Below, in pieces: positions 8,737 through 16,570 of a stretch of DNA of 64,000 bases. The DNA is taken from positions 1 to 64,000 of the forward strand of contig JBOGKM010000110.1 of NCBI GenBank assembly GCA_050747745.1, written 5' to 3'. Made by a program: the position numbers and the translations under genes. The stretch is from SCQP01 sp050747745 (lineage in GTDB: Bacteria > Acidobacteriota > Terriglobia > Terriglobales > SCQP01). The notes beneath the pieces are model-generated. The model did not search any database. It worked only from the letters and a program-made list of their open reading frames with translations, and was not told the DNA's origin. Numbering within the stretch: position 1 is the first letter of the stretch; the number at the start of each line of letters is the position of its first letter.

Positions 8737-9258
8737 CTAATGCTTTGAGTTCACCAAAGCAGCCGGCAACTGCAGCGCCAGCGCGTGCTGCAGGGTCGCG
8801 CGTTCCGGCGGCGTGAGCGTGCTCAGGCTGTTCAATTGCAGCTGGCGCTGCTGGGGTGGCAGTCCGCGCAATTGGTTGTAGGCTTTACGGAAGGCATCCC
8901 GGTCGGCGGGCGGCATGGCCTGAAATTTCTCATATACCTGCCGCAGGCCCTGCCGCTGCTGCGGACTCAATTTCCCAAACTCGCGCAATTGGCGGATAAT
9001 CTTCTTCTGTTTGGCGGACGGCATGGCATTCAGCCGCCGCAATCCATTCATCATCTGTTTCTGCTTGCCCGCCGGCAGGCTCTGAAATTCCGGGTTTTGC
9101 CGCAGCTCCTGCTCCTGCTGCCGGGGTGGCAATTGGCTTAGCCGGCGCAAGCCTGCCCCAGGTGCGGCCAGCCGCCGCGGATGCTGCGCGGGCGCCACCG
9201 CCGCCACCGCCAGCAGCAGCAGGGGAATCGCCGACCGAGGCAGCCAGCGGGCCCGCAT
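8737..9258 (-). CDS. Secreted DUF3106 protein
   Basis: A 173-residue protein with a signal peptide (hydrophobic residues ~10-23, AQ/H cleavage region). The rest is made of short degenerate repeats of the form LPxxQRQxLRQxxxxFQxLP, the pattern of DUF3106. The repeats are rich in Gln, Arg and Leu and probably form helices in the periplasm. It lies three bases after the putative anti-sigma gene and ends the operon. The function of the family is unknown; its constant neighbourhood with an ECF sigma factor suggests an envelope-stress role. Confidence 0.75.
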   Translation of the reverse strand: MRARWLPRSAIPLLLLAVAAVAPAQHPRRLAAPGAGLRRLSQLPPRQQEQELRQNPEFQSLPAGKQKQMMNGLRRLNAMPSAKQKKIIRQLREFGKLSPQQRQGLRQVYEKFQAMPPADRDAFRKAYNQLRGLPPQQRQLQLNSLSTLTPPERATLQHALALQLPAALVNSKH

Positions 9259-9261
9259 GCG

Positions 9262-9618
9262 CTAATCCTGCTCCTGCTCGGTATTCACCGGCAGTTCCAC
9301 CTGCGGACTCAGAAAATCCAGATGCTCGATCACCTCGGCATTGCCGTTCAGCAACTGCAGATCTTGCACCACGGCCATCTGCTCGACGGTTTTGGCCGCT
9401 GGGGGCGGCGCCAACTGGCCAACATTGACGAAAACCGCCAATACCGCTGCCGCCGCCGCCGCACCCGCCACGCCCCACCAAGACCGGACTCGCCGCCGCC
9501 GCCCCTCGCGCTGCCGCAGTCGCTGCCGCAGCTGCAGTTCAAATTCCGCCGAAGCGCGCACCGGGGTCTGCCACTCGTCCAGTAACGACTGCAAACGTTC
9601 CTGTTCTGAAGGGGTCAT
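9262..9618 (-). CDS. Putative membrane anti-sigma factor
   Basis: A 118-residue protein with one transmembrane helix at about residues 47-65 (WWGVAGAAAAAAVLAVF), preceded by a charged cytoplasmic segment rich in Arg, Gln and Glu. It has a short periplasmic tail. The ATG overlaps the stop of the ECF sigma gene by four bases, the standard arrangement for a sigma/anti-sigma pair. No zinc-binding HxxxCxxC motif is present, so it is not a ZAS-type factor. The assignment is by position and topology. Confidence 0.65.
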   Translation of the reverse strand: MTPSEQERLQSLLDEWQTPVRASAEFELQLRQRLRQREGRRRRVRSWWGVAGAAAAAAVLAVFVNVGQLAPPPAAKTVEQMAVVQDLQLLNGNAEVIEHLDFLSPQVELPVNTEQEQD

Positions 9619-10295
9619 AACAAATCTTTCAGCTGCTGCCGCAGCGTCTGGTAGGCGCGGAAGAGCACGGATTTGGTGGCGCTGGAGCTGAACTGCAACA
9701 CCTCGCCGATCTGCTCGTAATCCATGCCCTGATATTTGTTCAGGATCACCGCCGTTCGCTGCCGTTCCGGCAGCGCCGTAATCGCCGCCAGCACCCGGCG
9801 GCGCCGCATCCGCTGCTGTCCTGCCGCCAACAGGTTTTGCTCCACATTCGGGCGCTGATCGGCCAGCTCATGGCTGCTACCGCTCCGCGGGTCATCTTCC
9901 GCGTTGTCGGCCGGGTGAAATTCATGGCGATGGTCGCGAAGATAGTTCAGCGCCAGCCGGTGCGTGATGCGGTACATCCAGGTGCTGAAGCGCGCCTGCG
10001 GGCGATAGCTGCCGCGGTGCAGGTAGACGCGCAAAAACGCTTCCTGCAGCAGTTCCTCACTGGCTCCCGCATCGTGCGTCATGCGCACCAAAAAGCTGAG
10101 CAGCGGGCGCCGGAACCGGGCCACCAGATCCTCATAGCAGCTCTCTTCCCCGGCCTGGAAGCGCAACATCAGCGCCGTATCCACGTCGAGCGCGGGTACC
10201 GCTGCATCCAGAACCGCCGTGGCGACGTTGCTAGCCAAACAGTCCCCTTCCAACGATAACCCGGCAGCGGGCACGGGGTTGCGGTGTTTGGCCAT
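9615..10295 (-). CDS. ECF-type RNA polymerase sigma-70 factor
   Basis: A 226-residue sigma factor. Region 2 covers roughly residues 55-120 (ELLQEAFLRVYLHR, ARFSTWMYRITHRLALNYLRD), and region 4 with its helix-turn-helix is at 165-215 (ALPERQRTAVILNKYQGMDYEQIGEVL). The N-terminal ~40 residues are an extension. It directs transcription of an unknown regulon, probably controlled by the small membrane protein encoded next to it. The gene is preceded 21 bases upstream by lemA. Confidence 0.93.
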   Translation of the reverse strand: MAKHRNPVPAAGLSLEGDCLASNVATAVLDAAVPALDVDTALMLRFQAGEESCYEDLVARFRRPLLSFLVRMTHDAGASEELLQEAFLRVYLHRGSYRPQARFSTWMYRITHRLALNYLRDHRHEFHPADNAEDDPRSGSSHELADQRPNVEQNLLAAGQQRMRRRRVLAAITALPERQRTAVILNKYQGMDYEQIGEVLQFSSSATKSVLFRAYQTLRQQLKDLL

Positions 10296-10316
10296 TTTTG
10301 CGGTTCCTAACTGTCG

Positions 10317-10913
10317 CTATGGAAAACTCACTTTCGGCGGGGCCGCGCGGTTGGCTGCCGAAGTATGGAAATAGGCGTTGTTGTAGGTCATTCCCTCCCA
10401 ATGGGCGATAACGTTGTTGGGAAAGGTTTGAATGTAGGCGTCGTACTGCTGAATCGCGAGATTGTACTGCCGGCGGGAGATGGCGATGCGGTTTTCCGTG
10501 CCCGTCAGCTCATCCTGCAGCGCCAGAAAATTCCGGTTGCTCTTCAGATCCGGGTAGTTTTCCACAATCATCAGCAAGTGACTCAGCGCCCCGTCGAGAT
10601 GATTGTTGGCCTTCATCTCCCCTTCCGGCGTGCGCGCTCCGCCCAGCTCCGCCCGCGCCGTCGTCACTTCCCCGATCACCGTGCGTTCCTGCTTGGCAAA
10701 CCCCTTGACGGTGGCGACCAGGTTGGGGATCAAGTCGGCCCGGCGTTGGATATTCACATCCACCTCCGACCAACTTTGCTTGACCGCCTCCCGCATGCGC
10801 ACCATGTTGTTGTATTTACCGGTAAAGCTGGTCGCAAATCCCAGCACCACCAGCACGATCACAATCACGGCGATCAGCCAAGGCTTCACCGCTCCTCGTT
10901 CACGATTCGACAT
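10317..10913 (-). CDS. lemA: LemA family protein
   Basis: A 198-residue protein with an N-terminal membrane anchor (residues ~11-30) followed by the canonical LemA sequence: YNNMVRMREAVKQSW, VDVNIQRRADLIPNLVATV and YPDLKSN. The body is expected to be a long helical bundle exposed outside the inner membrane. LemA genes are commonly next to TPM-domain (YgcG-like) genes, as here with the nucleotidyltransferase between them. The function is unresolved. It begins two bases after the stop of the upstream gene. Confidence 0.92.
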   Translation of the reverse strand: MSNRERGAVKPWLIAVIVIVLVVLGFATSFTGKYNNMVRMREAVKQSWSEVDVNIQRRADLIPNLVATVKGFAKQERTVIGEVTTARAELGGARTPEGEMKANNHLDGALSHLLMIVENYPDLKSNRNFLALQDELTGTENRIAISRRQYNLAIQQYDAYIQTFPNNVIAHWEGMTYNNAYFHTSAANRAAPPKVSFP

Positions 10914-10915
10914 AA

Positions 10916-11647
10916 CTATTGATTCGCCTCCAGTCCGCGATCCACCTGTATGATCGCGGCCAGATACCGTGCAAACAATTCCCGCAACCCTTCCAGCTTA
11001 CCGCCCTGCAGGCGGGCGTTGGCGTGACGTGCGCGCAGCACGGTCTGCAGCGATGCCGGCGAAAATTGAAAGCGGACGGCGGCGGCGGCCAGCACTTTTT
11101 CCTTGTCCATTTCCAGCGGCTCACCCATGGCCGCCAGCGCATGCCGCAACAGTGTCACCAAGCTGGTGATCGAATCCAGCATCAGCGCCTCCAGCGCCTT
11201 ACTGTCCTTCGCCACCACCATGTATGAGCCGCGCAGCCGCAGCACGCTAGCGCGCAGGTCGTGTTCGACCTGCCGCCGGTGCAAATCCGGAAAGTGGGGC
11301 ACATCGGCAAAAAGATTTTCCCCATACAGCAGCCGGTGATGCACCTGGATATCCAGGAACTCTATAGGGAAAACATCGGCGGAATCCTTCCACTCCTCGC
11401 GCGTCCACATCACCAATGGTGGATTGCCCTGCTGTTTCCACCACAGCACTGCGGGCGCTCCCAGCTCCAACGCCTTGGTGTCAATCTGTTCCAGCACCGC
11501 CAGCAGATTCAGATCGCTGCGCTTGCCACGGTGATTCCCTCCCGCCGCGGAGCCATACGCTACTAGCGACAGCAGCCGCTCATCATAAAGCTGACGCAGC
11601 CATCCGGTAATCTTTTCCAGCGCTTGTTCTGGCTCCATGCGTGTCAT
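10916..11647 (-). CDS. Nucleotidyltransferase-fold protein
   Basis: A 243-residue protein. Residues ~27-50 (SLVAYGSAAGG, then SDLNLLAVL) match the GS...DxD active-site region of the minimal nucleotidyltransferase (DNA polymerase beta-like) fold, but the second acidic residue is Asn (DLN). The C-terminal half is helical (VRRQVEHDLRASVLRLRGSYMV-like). It could act as a nucleotidyltransferase or as a non-catalytic relative; the substrate is unknown. It sits between the TPM gene and lemA in one operon. Confidence 0.6.
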   Translation of the reverse strand: MTRMEPEQALEKITGWLRQLYDERLLSLVAYGSAAGGNHRGKRSDLNLLAVLEQIDTKALELGAPAVLWWKQQGNPPLVMWTREEWKDSADVFPIEFLDIQVHHRLLYGENLFADVPHFPDLHRRQVEHDLRASVLRLRGSYMVVAKDSKALEALMLDSITSLVTLLRHALAAMGEPLEMDKEKVLAAAAVRFQFSPASLQTVLRARHANARLQGGKLEGLRELFARYLAAIIQVDRGLEANQ

Positions 11648-11688
11648 TTCCGTTCACCTTGAACTTATCACCATCGGCAGTTAGGGCA

Positions 11689-12549
11689 TCACCAACTCCC
11701 GCCCGCGCCGCCGCCGCCAAAACCTCCCCCGCCAAAACCTCCAAATCCTCCTCCGCCACCGCCAAACCCACCGCCCCAGCCGCCGCCGCCCCAGCCGCCG
11801 CCGAAGCCACCGTTCATCATGCCCAAAAACATCAGCGGCCAGAAGCATCCTCCGCCGCCTCTGCCGCGCATGGCAAAGGCCCCGATCAGCCAAATGATGA
11901 TGAAGAACGCCAGAAATCCAAGCTGCTGGCCCCTGAGGGAGCCGCCGTAGCGGCCATAGGCCGCGTTTCCTCCAGAGGGCAATTGCACTTGCGCGTCCAT
12001 CTGCTGAAGCCGCTGCGCCGCGCCGGGCATACGGGCCGCCAGGGTGCGTTCAATCTGCTCCAGCATGCCGGCAAATACCGCTCCGTATTGTCCCGCCCGC
12101 AGCTGCGGCTTGAGCGCGCGCATCCAGCTTCCGACATCGGCATCGGTAATGTAGGGCTCGAGGCCGTAGCCAACCTGGGTGAAGTACTTGTGGTCCTTGA
12201 CGGCAAGAAAAATCAACAGGCCGGTATCTTTGTCCTGGCCGTTGGCGGCGACCTTCGCTCCCACGCCCCAGTGCTGCGCCAAGGCGTAGGAATAGTCGAA
12301 AACATCGTTCTGTCCGATGGTGGTGACCGTCACCATGGCCACCTGCACCTTGAGCTGCTGGTTCAGCGCCTCGGCTGCAGCCTCGAGCTGAGCCGCAGCT
12401 TGAGGATTGAGCACATGCGCAAAATCGTTGACAAAGCCCTGCGGTTTCAGGCTGGTCGGCTTGGGCACGGTCTGCGCCGCACACGCCAGCGCCAAGGCCA
12501 GCACTACCCCCCAGATGGGGGAGGCTGAACTGCGGAGCAATTTTCTCAT
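11689..12549 (-). CDS. TPM-domain (YgcG-like) protein with glycine-rich tail
   Basis: A 286-residue exported protein with a signal peptide (residues 1-25, ending ALACAAQ). The TPM phosphatase-like domain spans about 30-165 (VNDFAHVLNP, VAMVTVTT, DTGLLIFLAVKDHKYFTQVGYGLE). A transmembrane helix follows (LGFLAFFIIIWLIGAF). The tail is about 50 residues of almost pure Gly with Trp and Phe. The ATG at 12549 is chosen because it overlaps the TGA of the ZIP gene by four bases. TPM proteins accompany LemA and are linked to photosystem repair in plants; the bacterial role is unclear. Confidence 0.88.
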   Translation of the reverse strand: MRKLLRSSASPIWGVVLALALACAAQTVPKPTSLKPQGFVNDFAHVLNPQAAAQLEAAAEALNQQLKVQVAMVTVTTIGQNDVFDYSYALAQHWGVGAKVAANGQDKDTGLLIFLAVKDHKYFTQVGYGLEPYITDADVGSWMRALKPQLRAGQYGAVFAGMLEQIERTLAARMPGAAQRLQQMDAQVQLPSGGNAAYGRYGGSLRGQQLGFLAFFIIIWLIGAFAMRGRGGGGCFWPLMFLGMMNGGFGGGWGGGGWGGGFGGGGGGFGGFGGGGFGGGGAGGSW

Positions 12550-13280
12550 ATCCCTCGGAAAATGAGCTGCAGCGAGGCCAAAACGGCCACTCCGATGAAC
12601 ACGCAAAACGCCATTCGGATGCCGGACTCGCGATTCACTTCCGGAATCAAATCCGTAGTGGCGACGTAAAGCGTTACACCGGCAGCAAACGGCAGGGCTC
12701 GCGAAAGCCCCATAGGAAAGAGTAGCATTACTGCGACTCCCAGCACCGATGCCGCTCCAATGCCAGCCGCGGACAGCACCGCTGCGCGGTTGCCACGCCC
12801 GGCCGCCAGCATGACCGAAGCAATCGTGAACCCCTCCGGGATCTTATGCATGAAGATGGCCAGAAAAATAACCCATCCCAGCCAACTCGAAACCAGAAAC
12901 CCACTCCCGATGGCCACGCCATCAAAAAAGGTGTGAATGCCCAGCCCGGCAACTACGGAAACAGGCGTGTGGCCGTGCAGGAATGCGCCTGCATGAGTTT
13001 CCTCACCGAAATGGAAATGGGCCACAAAGGAATGCTCGACCAGATGGACGAGCAAGTAACCACCCAGCAGTAGAAATGGCGTCGTGGTGGGGTTGAGTTT
13101 CCAGCTTTGGGGCAGCATTTCCAGCACTGCCGTCCCCAGCATGAAGCCGGCGCCGATGGCGACAAAGTAGCGCAGATAGTGCCGCTCCCAGTTGCGACCG
13201 GTGAGCACCAGGCCACCAAACACGTTCGCCAGGGCGGCGAGCACACCCAGTCCCAGCGCCCAAATGTACGCTTCCGGCAT
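12546..13280 (-). CDS. ZIP family divalent metal transporter
   Basis: A 244-residue polytopic membrane protein with about seven or eight hydrophobic segments. It carries the ZIP metal-site motifs GLGIHTFFDGVAIGSGF in one helix and HKIPEGFTIASV in the next, plus a His-rich loop (EHSFVAHFHFGEETHAG) between earlier helices. It is expected to import zinc or another divalent metal across the inner membrane. It is the first gene of a seven-gene minus-strand operon. TAACCT lies eight bases upstream of the ATG and no Shine-Dalgarno sequence is seen. Confidence 0.9.
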   Translation of the reverse strand: MPEAYIWALGLGVLAALANVFGGLVLTGRNWERHYLRYFVAIGAGFMLGTAVLEMLPQSWKLNPTTTPFLLLGGYLLVHLVEHSFVAHFHFGEETHAGAFLHGHTPVSVVAGLGIHTFFDGVAIGSGFLVSSWLGWVIFLAIFMHKIPEGFTIASVMLAAGRGNRAAVLSAAGIGAASVLGVAVMLLFPMGLSRALPFAAGVTLYVATTDLIPEVNRESGIRMAFCVFIGVAVLASLQLIFRGI

Positions 13281-13288
13281 GACAGTTC

Positions 13289-13294
13289 AGGTTA
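13289..13294 (-). promoter_or_regulatory. TANNNT hexamer before the ZIP gene (possible leaderless -10)
   Basis: TAACCT on the minus strand ends eight bases before the ATG at 13280. There is no Shine-Dalgarno motif between them and no convincing -35. The spacing fits transcription starting at or just before the start codon. Confidence 0.3.
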
Positions 13295-13339
13295 GCAAAG
13301 CAGGGCAACGGCCTCCAGAAGGCAAAACTCTAATCCGCC

Positions 13340-13600
13340 ATGAAGCGAACCACCGAGCAGCTGCTTACTTGGGGACCACTGGGCGTTGGGGTGGGTCTGA
13401 TTGTGGGCGGGCACAAACGCCTGGGCGTGGCCATAGCGGCGGTCGCGCCCGTGATCGTCGTCATCCAACATCCGCGCGGCGCGCGACGCGCACTGAAGCT
13501 GGTGCCCAAAGCCATCAGCCAAGCCGGCAAGCAGGTTGGCCGCAAAGTGGCGCGCGGGGCGAAACAGACAGGCAAGTCCATCAGCTGGCTCGCCAGTTAG
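13340..13600 (+). CDS. Small conserved-type membrane protein
   Basis: An 86-residue protein with one or two hydrophobic stretches (LLTWGPLGVGVGLIVGG at ~8-24 and LGVAIAAVAPVIVVIQ at ~28-43), followed by a basic tail (HPRGARRALKLVPKAI and onwards) rich in Lys and Arg. It fills the gap between the divergent ZIP gene and the convergent tsaE, ending one base before the tsaE stop. No family function is recognised. TCTAAT lies five bases upstream of the ATG. Composition and the clean boundaries support a real gene. Confidence 0.6.
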   Translation: MKRTTEQLLTWGPLGVGVGLIVGGHKRLGVAIAAVAPVIVVIQHPRGARRALKLVPKAISQAGKQVGRKVARGAKQTGKSISWLAS

Positions 13601-14047
13601 CTAACGAATCCACTCCGGCACGACAGTACGAGCTTCGGTGGCCGGATCCACCGAGAGCGTGATCCGCAGATAGGGCCGCGAGAGGTGGGCTTCCAGCCGA
13701 TCACCCCACTCGATCGCGACCAGTTTCTCGTCTCCCTGGGGCGGGGGCAGCAAGACATCTTCCAGCCCCAGCGTGTCGAGCTGCTCGCCCGTCTCGACGC
13801 GATACAAATCCAGGTGCAGCAGCCAGCGCCGCCCGCGCTGAAATTCATGAACCAGGGTATAGGTGGGGCTGGCGATTTCATCCTCGCGCGCGACGCCCCA
13901 GCCGGCGGCCACGCCCTGCATGAGGGTGGTTTTGCCGGCGCCCAGCTCACCCTCCAGCACCAGGATGGTGAAGCCCGGCAAGTCGCCGGCCAGCAGGCGT
14001 CCCCAGGCGCGCAGATCATCGGCGCTGGCGCATACGGCCGGGCTCAT
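13601..14047 (-). CDS. tsaE: tRNA N6-threonylcarbamoyladenosine biosynthesis ATPase TsaE
   Basis: A 148-residue P-loop ATPase. The Walker A motif GELGAGKTT is at residues 33-41. ASPTYTLVHEF (around 64-74) and LLHLDLYR (about 80-87) are family-typical. TsaE works with TsaB and TsaD in making t6A37 on ANN-decoding tRNAs. The ATG overlaps the stop of the upstream NAD(P)HX repair gene by four bases, a pairing (nnr-tsaE) seen in many bacteria. Confidence 0.93.
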   Translation of the reverse strand: MSPAVCASADDLRAWGRLLAGDLPGFTILVLEGELGAGKTTLMQGVAAGWGVAREDEIASPTYTLVHEFQRGRRWLLHLDLYRVETGEQLDTLGLEDVLLPPPQGDEKLVAIEWGDRLEAHLSRPYLRITLSVDPATEARTVVPEWIR

Positions 14048-15615
14048 CGGCTACGCACCTCGGCAATGGCGGCGGGCAAAGCCGCGGTAATATCACCCGC
14101 GATCAGGCTCATCTCTCCGGCGCGCGCGGCAGCGGCGTCGCCGGCGCGGCCGTGCAGGTAGACCGCCGCGGCAGTCAGCTCCAGCCGCGGTGCTTGGGGA
14201 AACTGGGCCAGCAGGCCGGCGATCATGCCGGTGAGCACATCGCCGGCGCCGCCGGTGGCCATGCCAGGATTGCCGGTGGGATTGACGAACACCTCTCCGT
14301 CCGCATCGGCGATCAGGCTGTACTGACCTTTGAGCACGGCGATAGCCCCGGTTTCTGCGGACAGGCGCTGGGCGTAGTAGAGGCGCCGCGCTTGCACCCG
14401 GGCAGCGTTGACGCCGAATAAACGCGCCATCTCGCCCGGATGAGGCGTGAGCACGCCGCCGGGCAGGCGCAGTTGCTGGAGGCGACCGTCGAAGGCGTTC
14501 AGCCCGTCGGCATCGATCACGCAGGGCAAACCCGCGTGCAGCGCCAGATGGCGCGCCAGCGCAGCGCTTTCAGGCGCCTGCGAGAGTCCCGGTCCAATCG
14601 CCAGCACCGTGGCCGCGCGCAGCCAGCGCGCGATGGCGTCGGGAGTGAGGGCGGCAAAATCGAAAGTGCCGGCGGCGGTTTCCGGCAGCGGTTCGGTCAT
14701 GATCTCCGGCCGCGCGCTTGCCACCAGCGGCAGAATGGAGGCGGGCACCGCCGCCGTCACCAAGCCGGCGCCCATGCGCAGCGCCGCCGTGGCGGCCAGC
14801 GCCACCGCACCGGACTTTCCCAGCGATCCGCCCACCACCAGCACGTGTCCGAAGCAGCCCTTGTGGGCGTCGCGCCCACGGGCAGCCAGAAAGGGGCGGC
14901 AATCGGGCGGGGTGGTCAGTTTGAGGTTGGCGCCGCCGGCGGCGATCACCTCCTCGGGCGTGCCGATAGGTGCAACCGAAATCGCGCCGCAGGCGGCGTT
15001 ATGGCGAGAAAGGTAGAGGCCGCGCTTGGGTGCGGTGAAGGTGACGGTCGCGGTGGCGCGCATCACGACGGCATCGCTGGCTTCGGGCAATCCCTCAGCA
15101 TCGGCGCCCAGGCCACTGGGCAGATCCACGGCGAGCACCGGGCCGGCAAAGTTGCCATTGATGTCCTCGACGACCTGCCGCAGCCAGCCTTCCAGCGGCC
15201 GCAGCAGCCCGGTGCCAAACAACGCATCCACGAGCAGGTCGCAGGCCAACAGCTCGCCCCGCCGCGCTGCCCAAGCGGCTCCGCTGCTCAGCCTGAGCGG
15301 AGGCTGGGGCAGCGCCGCGTGGGCGGCGGCGGCGGCGCCGTGCAACCTCGCCGCCGGAGCCAGCAAAAGACACAGTACGGGCACGCGCCGCGCCGCCAGC
15401 CGCGCCGCCAGCACCATGCCGTCGCCGCCATTGTTGCCGCTGCCGCAGAGGATGCCGATGCGCCCCGCCAGCGCACGCGGAAAATCCCGCTCCAGACGCG
15501 CTTCCAGGGCGGCTGCGGCATGCTGCATCAGTTCGGGCCCGGAGATGCCGTACCCGGCGATGGTCAGGCGATCGACCTCGCGCATCTGCGCCGCCGATAA
15601 AATCCGCATACACAA
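14044..15615 (-). CDS. nnr: Bifunctional NAD(P)HX epimerase / dehydratase
   Basis: A 523-residue two-domain repair enzyme that restores NAD(P)H from its hydrated form. The N-terminal ~210 residues are the epimerase domain (MREVDRLTIAGYGI..., GSGNNGGDGMVLAARL). The C-terminal domain is the ribokinase-like ADP-dependent dehydratase (GGSLGKSGAVALA, TPHPGEMARL and NPGMATGGAGDVLTG). The start could also be the ATG two codons downstream (MRILSAAQMREVD), which matches relatives better. Its stop overlaps the tsaE ATG. Confidence 0.95.
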   Translation of the reverse strand: MCMRILSAAQMREVDRLTIAGYGISGPELMQHAAAALEARLERDFPRALAGRIGILCGSGNNGGDGMVLAARLAARRVPVLCLLLAPAARLHGAAAAAHAALPQPPLRLSSGAAWAARRGELLACDLLVDALFGTGLLRPLEGWLRQVVEDINGNFAGPVLAVDLPSGLGADAEGLPEASDAVVMRATATVTFTAPKRGLYLSRHNAACGAISVAPIGTPEEVIAAGGANLKLTTPPDCRPFLAARGRDAHKGCFGHVLVVGGSLGKSGAVALAATAALRMGAGLVTAAVPASILPLVASARPEIMTEPLPETAAGTFDFAALTPDAIARWLRAATVLAIGPGLSQAPESAALARHLALHAGLPCVIDADGLNAFDGRLQQLRLPGGVLTPHPGEMARLFGVNAARVQARRLYYAQRLSAETGAIAVLKGQYSLIADADGEVFVNPTGNPGMATGGAGDVLTGMIAGLLAQFPQAPRLELTAAAVYLHGRAGDAAAARAGEMSLIAGDITAALPAAIAEVRSR

Positions 15616-15640
15616 AAGCTAACAGCTTTTTACCGATGGA

Positions 15641-16549
15641 TTACTTAACCAGGTTTTTCAACAGGAAGAGCAGATTCGCCGGGCGCTCCGCCAGGCGGCG
15701 CATGAAGTAGGGATACCACTCCGGTCCGAAGGGGATGTAGACGCGCACATTCCAGCCTTCGCTACGCAGTTTACGCTGCAAGTCGCGCCGGATGCCATAC
15801 AGCATTTGAAATTCAAAGCTGGCGGGATCGCGCTGGTGCTGACGTGCATAGGTCAGCGCGGCGGTGATCATGCGCTCGTCGTGAGTGGCGATGGCGTGAT
15901 AGCCGGTGTGGTCCAGTAGCTTCTGGGTCAGCCGCACATAGTTGGCGTCCACTGCGGCTTTTTCCTGCAGGGCCAGACTGGCGGGCTCCTTGTAGGCGCC
16001 TTTCACCAGGCGGATGCGCACGTTTTCCGCCAACAGCCGGTCCATATCTCCGGCGCTGCGGTGCAGATAGGCCTGCAGTACGGTGCCCACGTTGAAGCCG
16101 CCGGCATGCAACTGCGCCACCAGCTCGACGGTGGCCGCCGTATAGTCGCAACCCTCCATGTCCACGCGGATGAAGGCATCCCATTGCCGGGCGGCTTCGA
16201 GAATGCGCCGCAGTTGCGCGCGTGCCAGCTCCAGGCCCAAATCCAGACCGAGCTGGGTGAGCTTGACGGAAACGGTCGAGTCCACTCGCCGCTGGTGGAT
16301 CGTTGCAAGAATGGTGCAGGCATTGGCGGCGGCCTGTTCGGCCGCGGCCTGGGTGTGTACGTTTTCACCGAGCGGATCCAGCGTGGCCGTTATGCCCAGA
16401 CGGTTGACCGCCTCGATAGCGGCGATAGCGTCTTGCAGCGTCAAACCGGCGACAAAGCGGCGGGAGATACGCTTGCCGAGCGCGCTGTTCTCGGTGAAAT
16501 GGCGCATGCCGGGGTTGCGGGACATGGCCAGAAGCGTGGTACGTAGCAG
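15641..16549 (-). CDS. Proline dehydrogenase (monofunctional PRODH), probable CTG start
   Basis: An FAD-dependent (beta/alpha)8 enzyme oxidising proline to pyrroline-5-carboxylate. Visible motifs are SVKLTQLGLDLG, RVDMEGC, RLVKGAYKEP and FQMLYGIRRDLQ, with a C-terminal active-site helix carrying YFMRRLAERPANLLF. The first in-frame ATG is at 16525, but homologous sequence continues upstream. Taking CTG at 16549 gives a protein starting MLRTTLLAMSRN, the expected N-terminus, and GGAG lies seven bases before it (16560-16557). The result is 302 residues. The M48 gene lies immediately upstream. Confidence 0.92.
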   Translation of the reverse strand: MLRTTLLAMSRNPGMRHFTENSALGKRISRRFVAGLTLQDAIAAIEAVNRLGITATLDPLGENVHTQAAAEQAAANACTILATIHQRRVDSTVSVKLTQLGLDLGLELARAQLRRILEAARQWDAFIRVDMEGCDYTAATVELVAQLHAGGFNVGTVLQAYLHRSAGDMDRLLAENVRIRLVKGAYKEPASLALQEKAAVDANYVRLTQKLLDHTGYHAIATHDERMITAALTYARQHQRDPASFEFQMLYGIRRDLQRKLRSEGWNVRVYIPFGPEWYPYFMRRLAERPANLLFLLKNLVK

Positions 16550-16570
16550 GGCAGTTCTCCGGGTGACTCT

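Noticed and set aside
11689..11850. Gly-rich repeat at the TPM gene end, considered as a simple-sequence repeat of its own
   Set aside because: It is the coding tail of a YgcG-type protein, where Gly-rich ends are normal.
14440..15600. A 386-codon plus-strand frame opposite nnr
   Set aside because: The minus strand has both epimerase and dehydratase motifs. The plus frame is Arg/Gln/Gly-rich.
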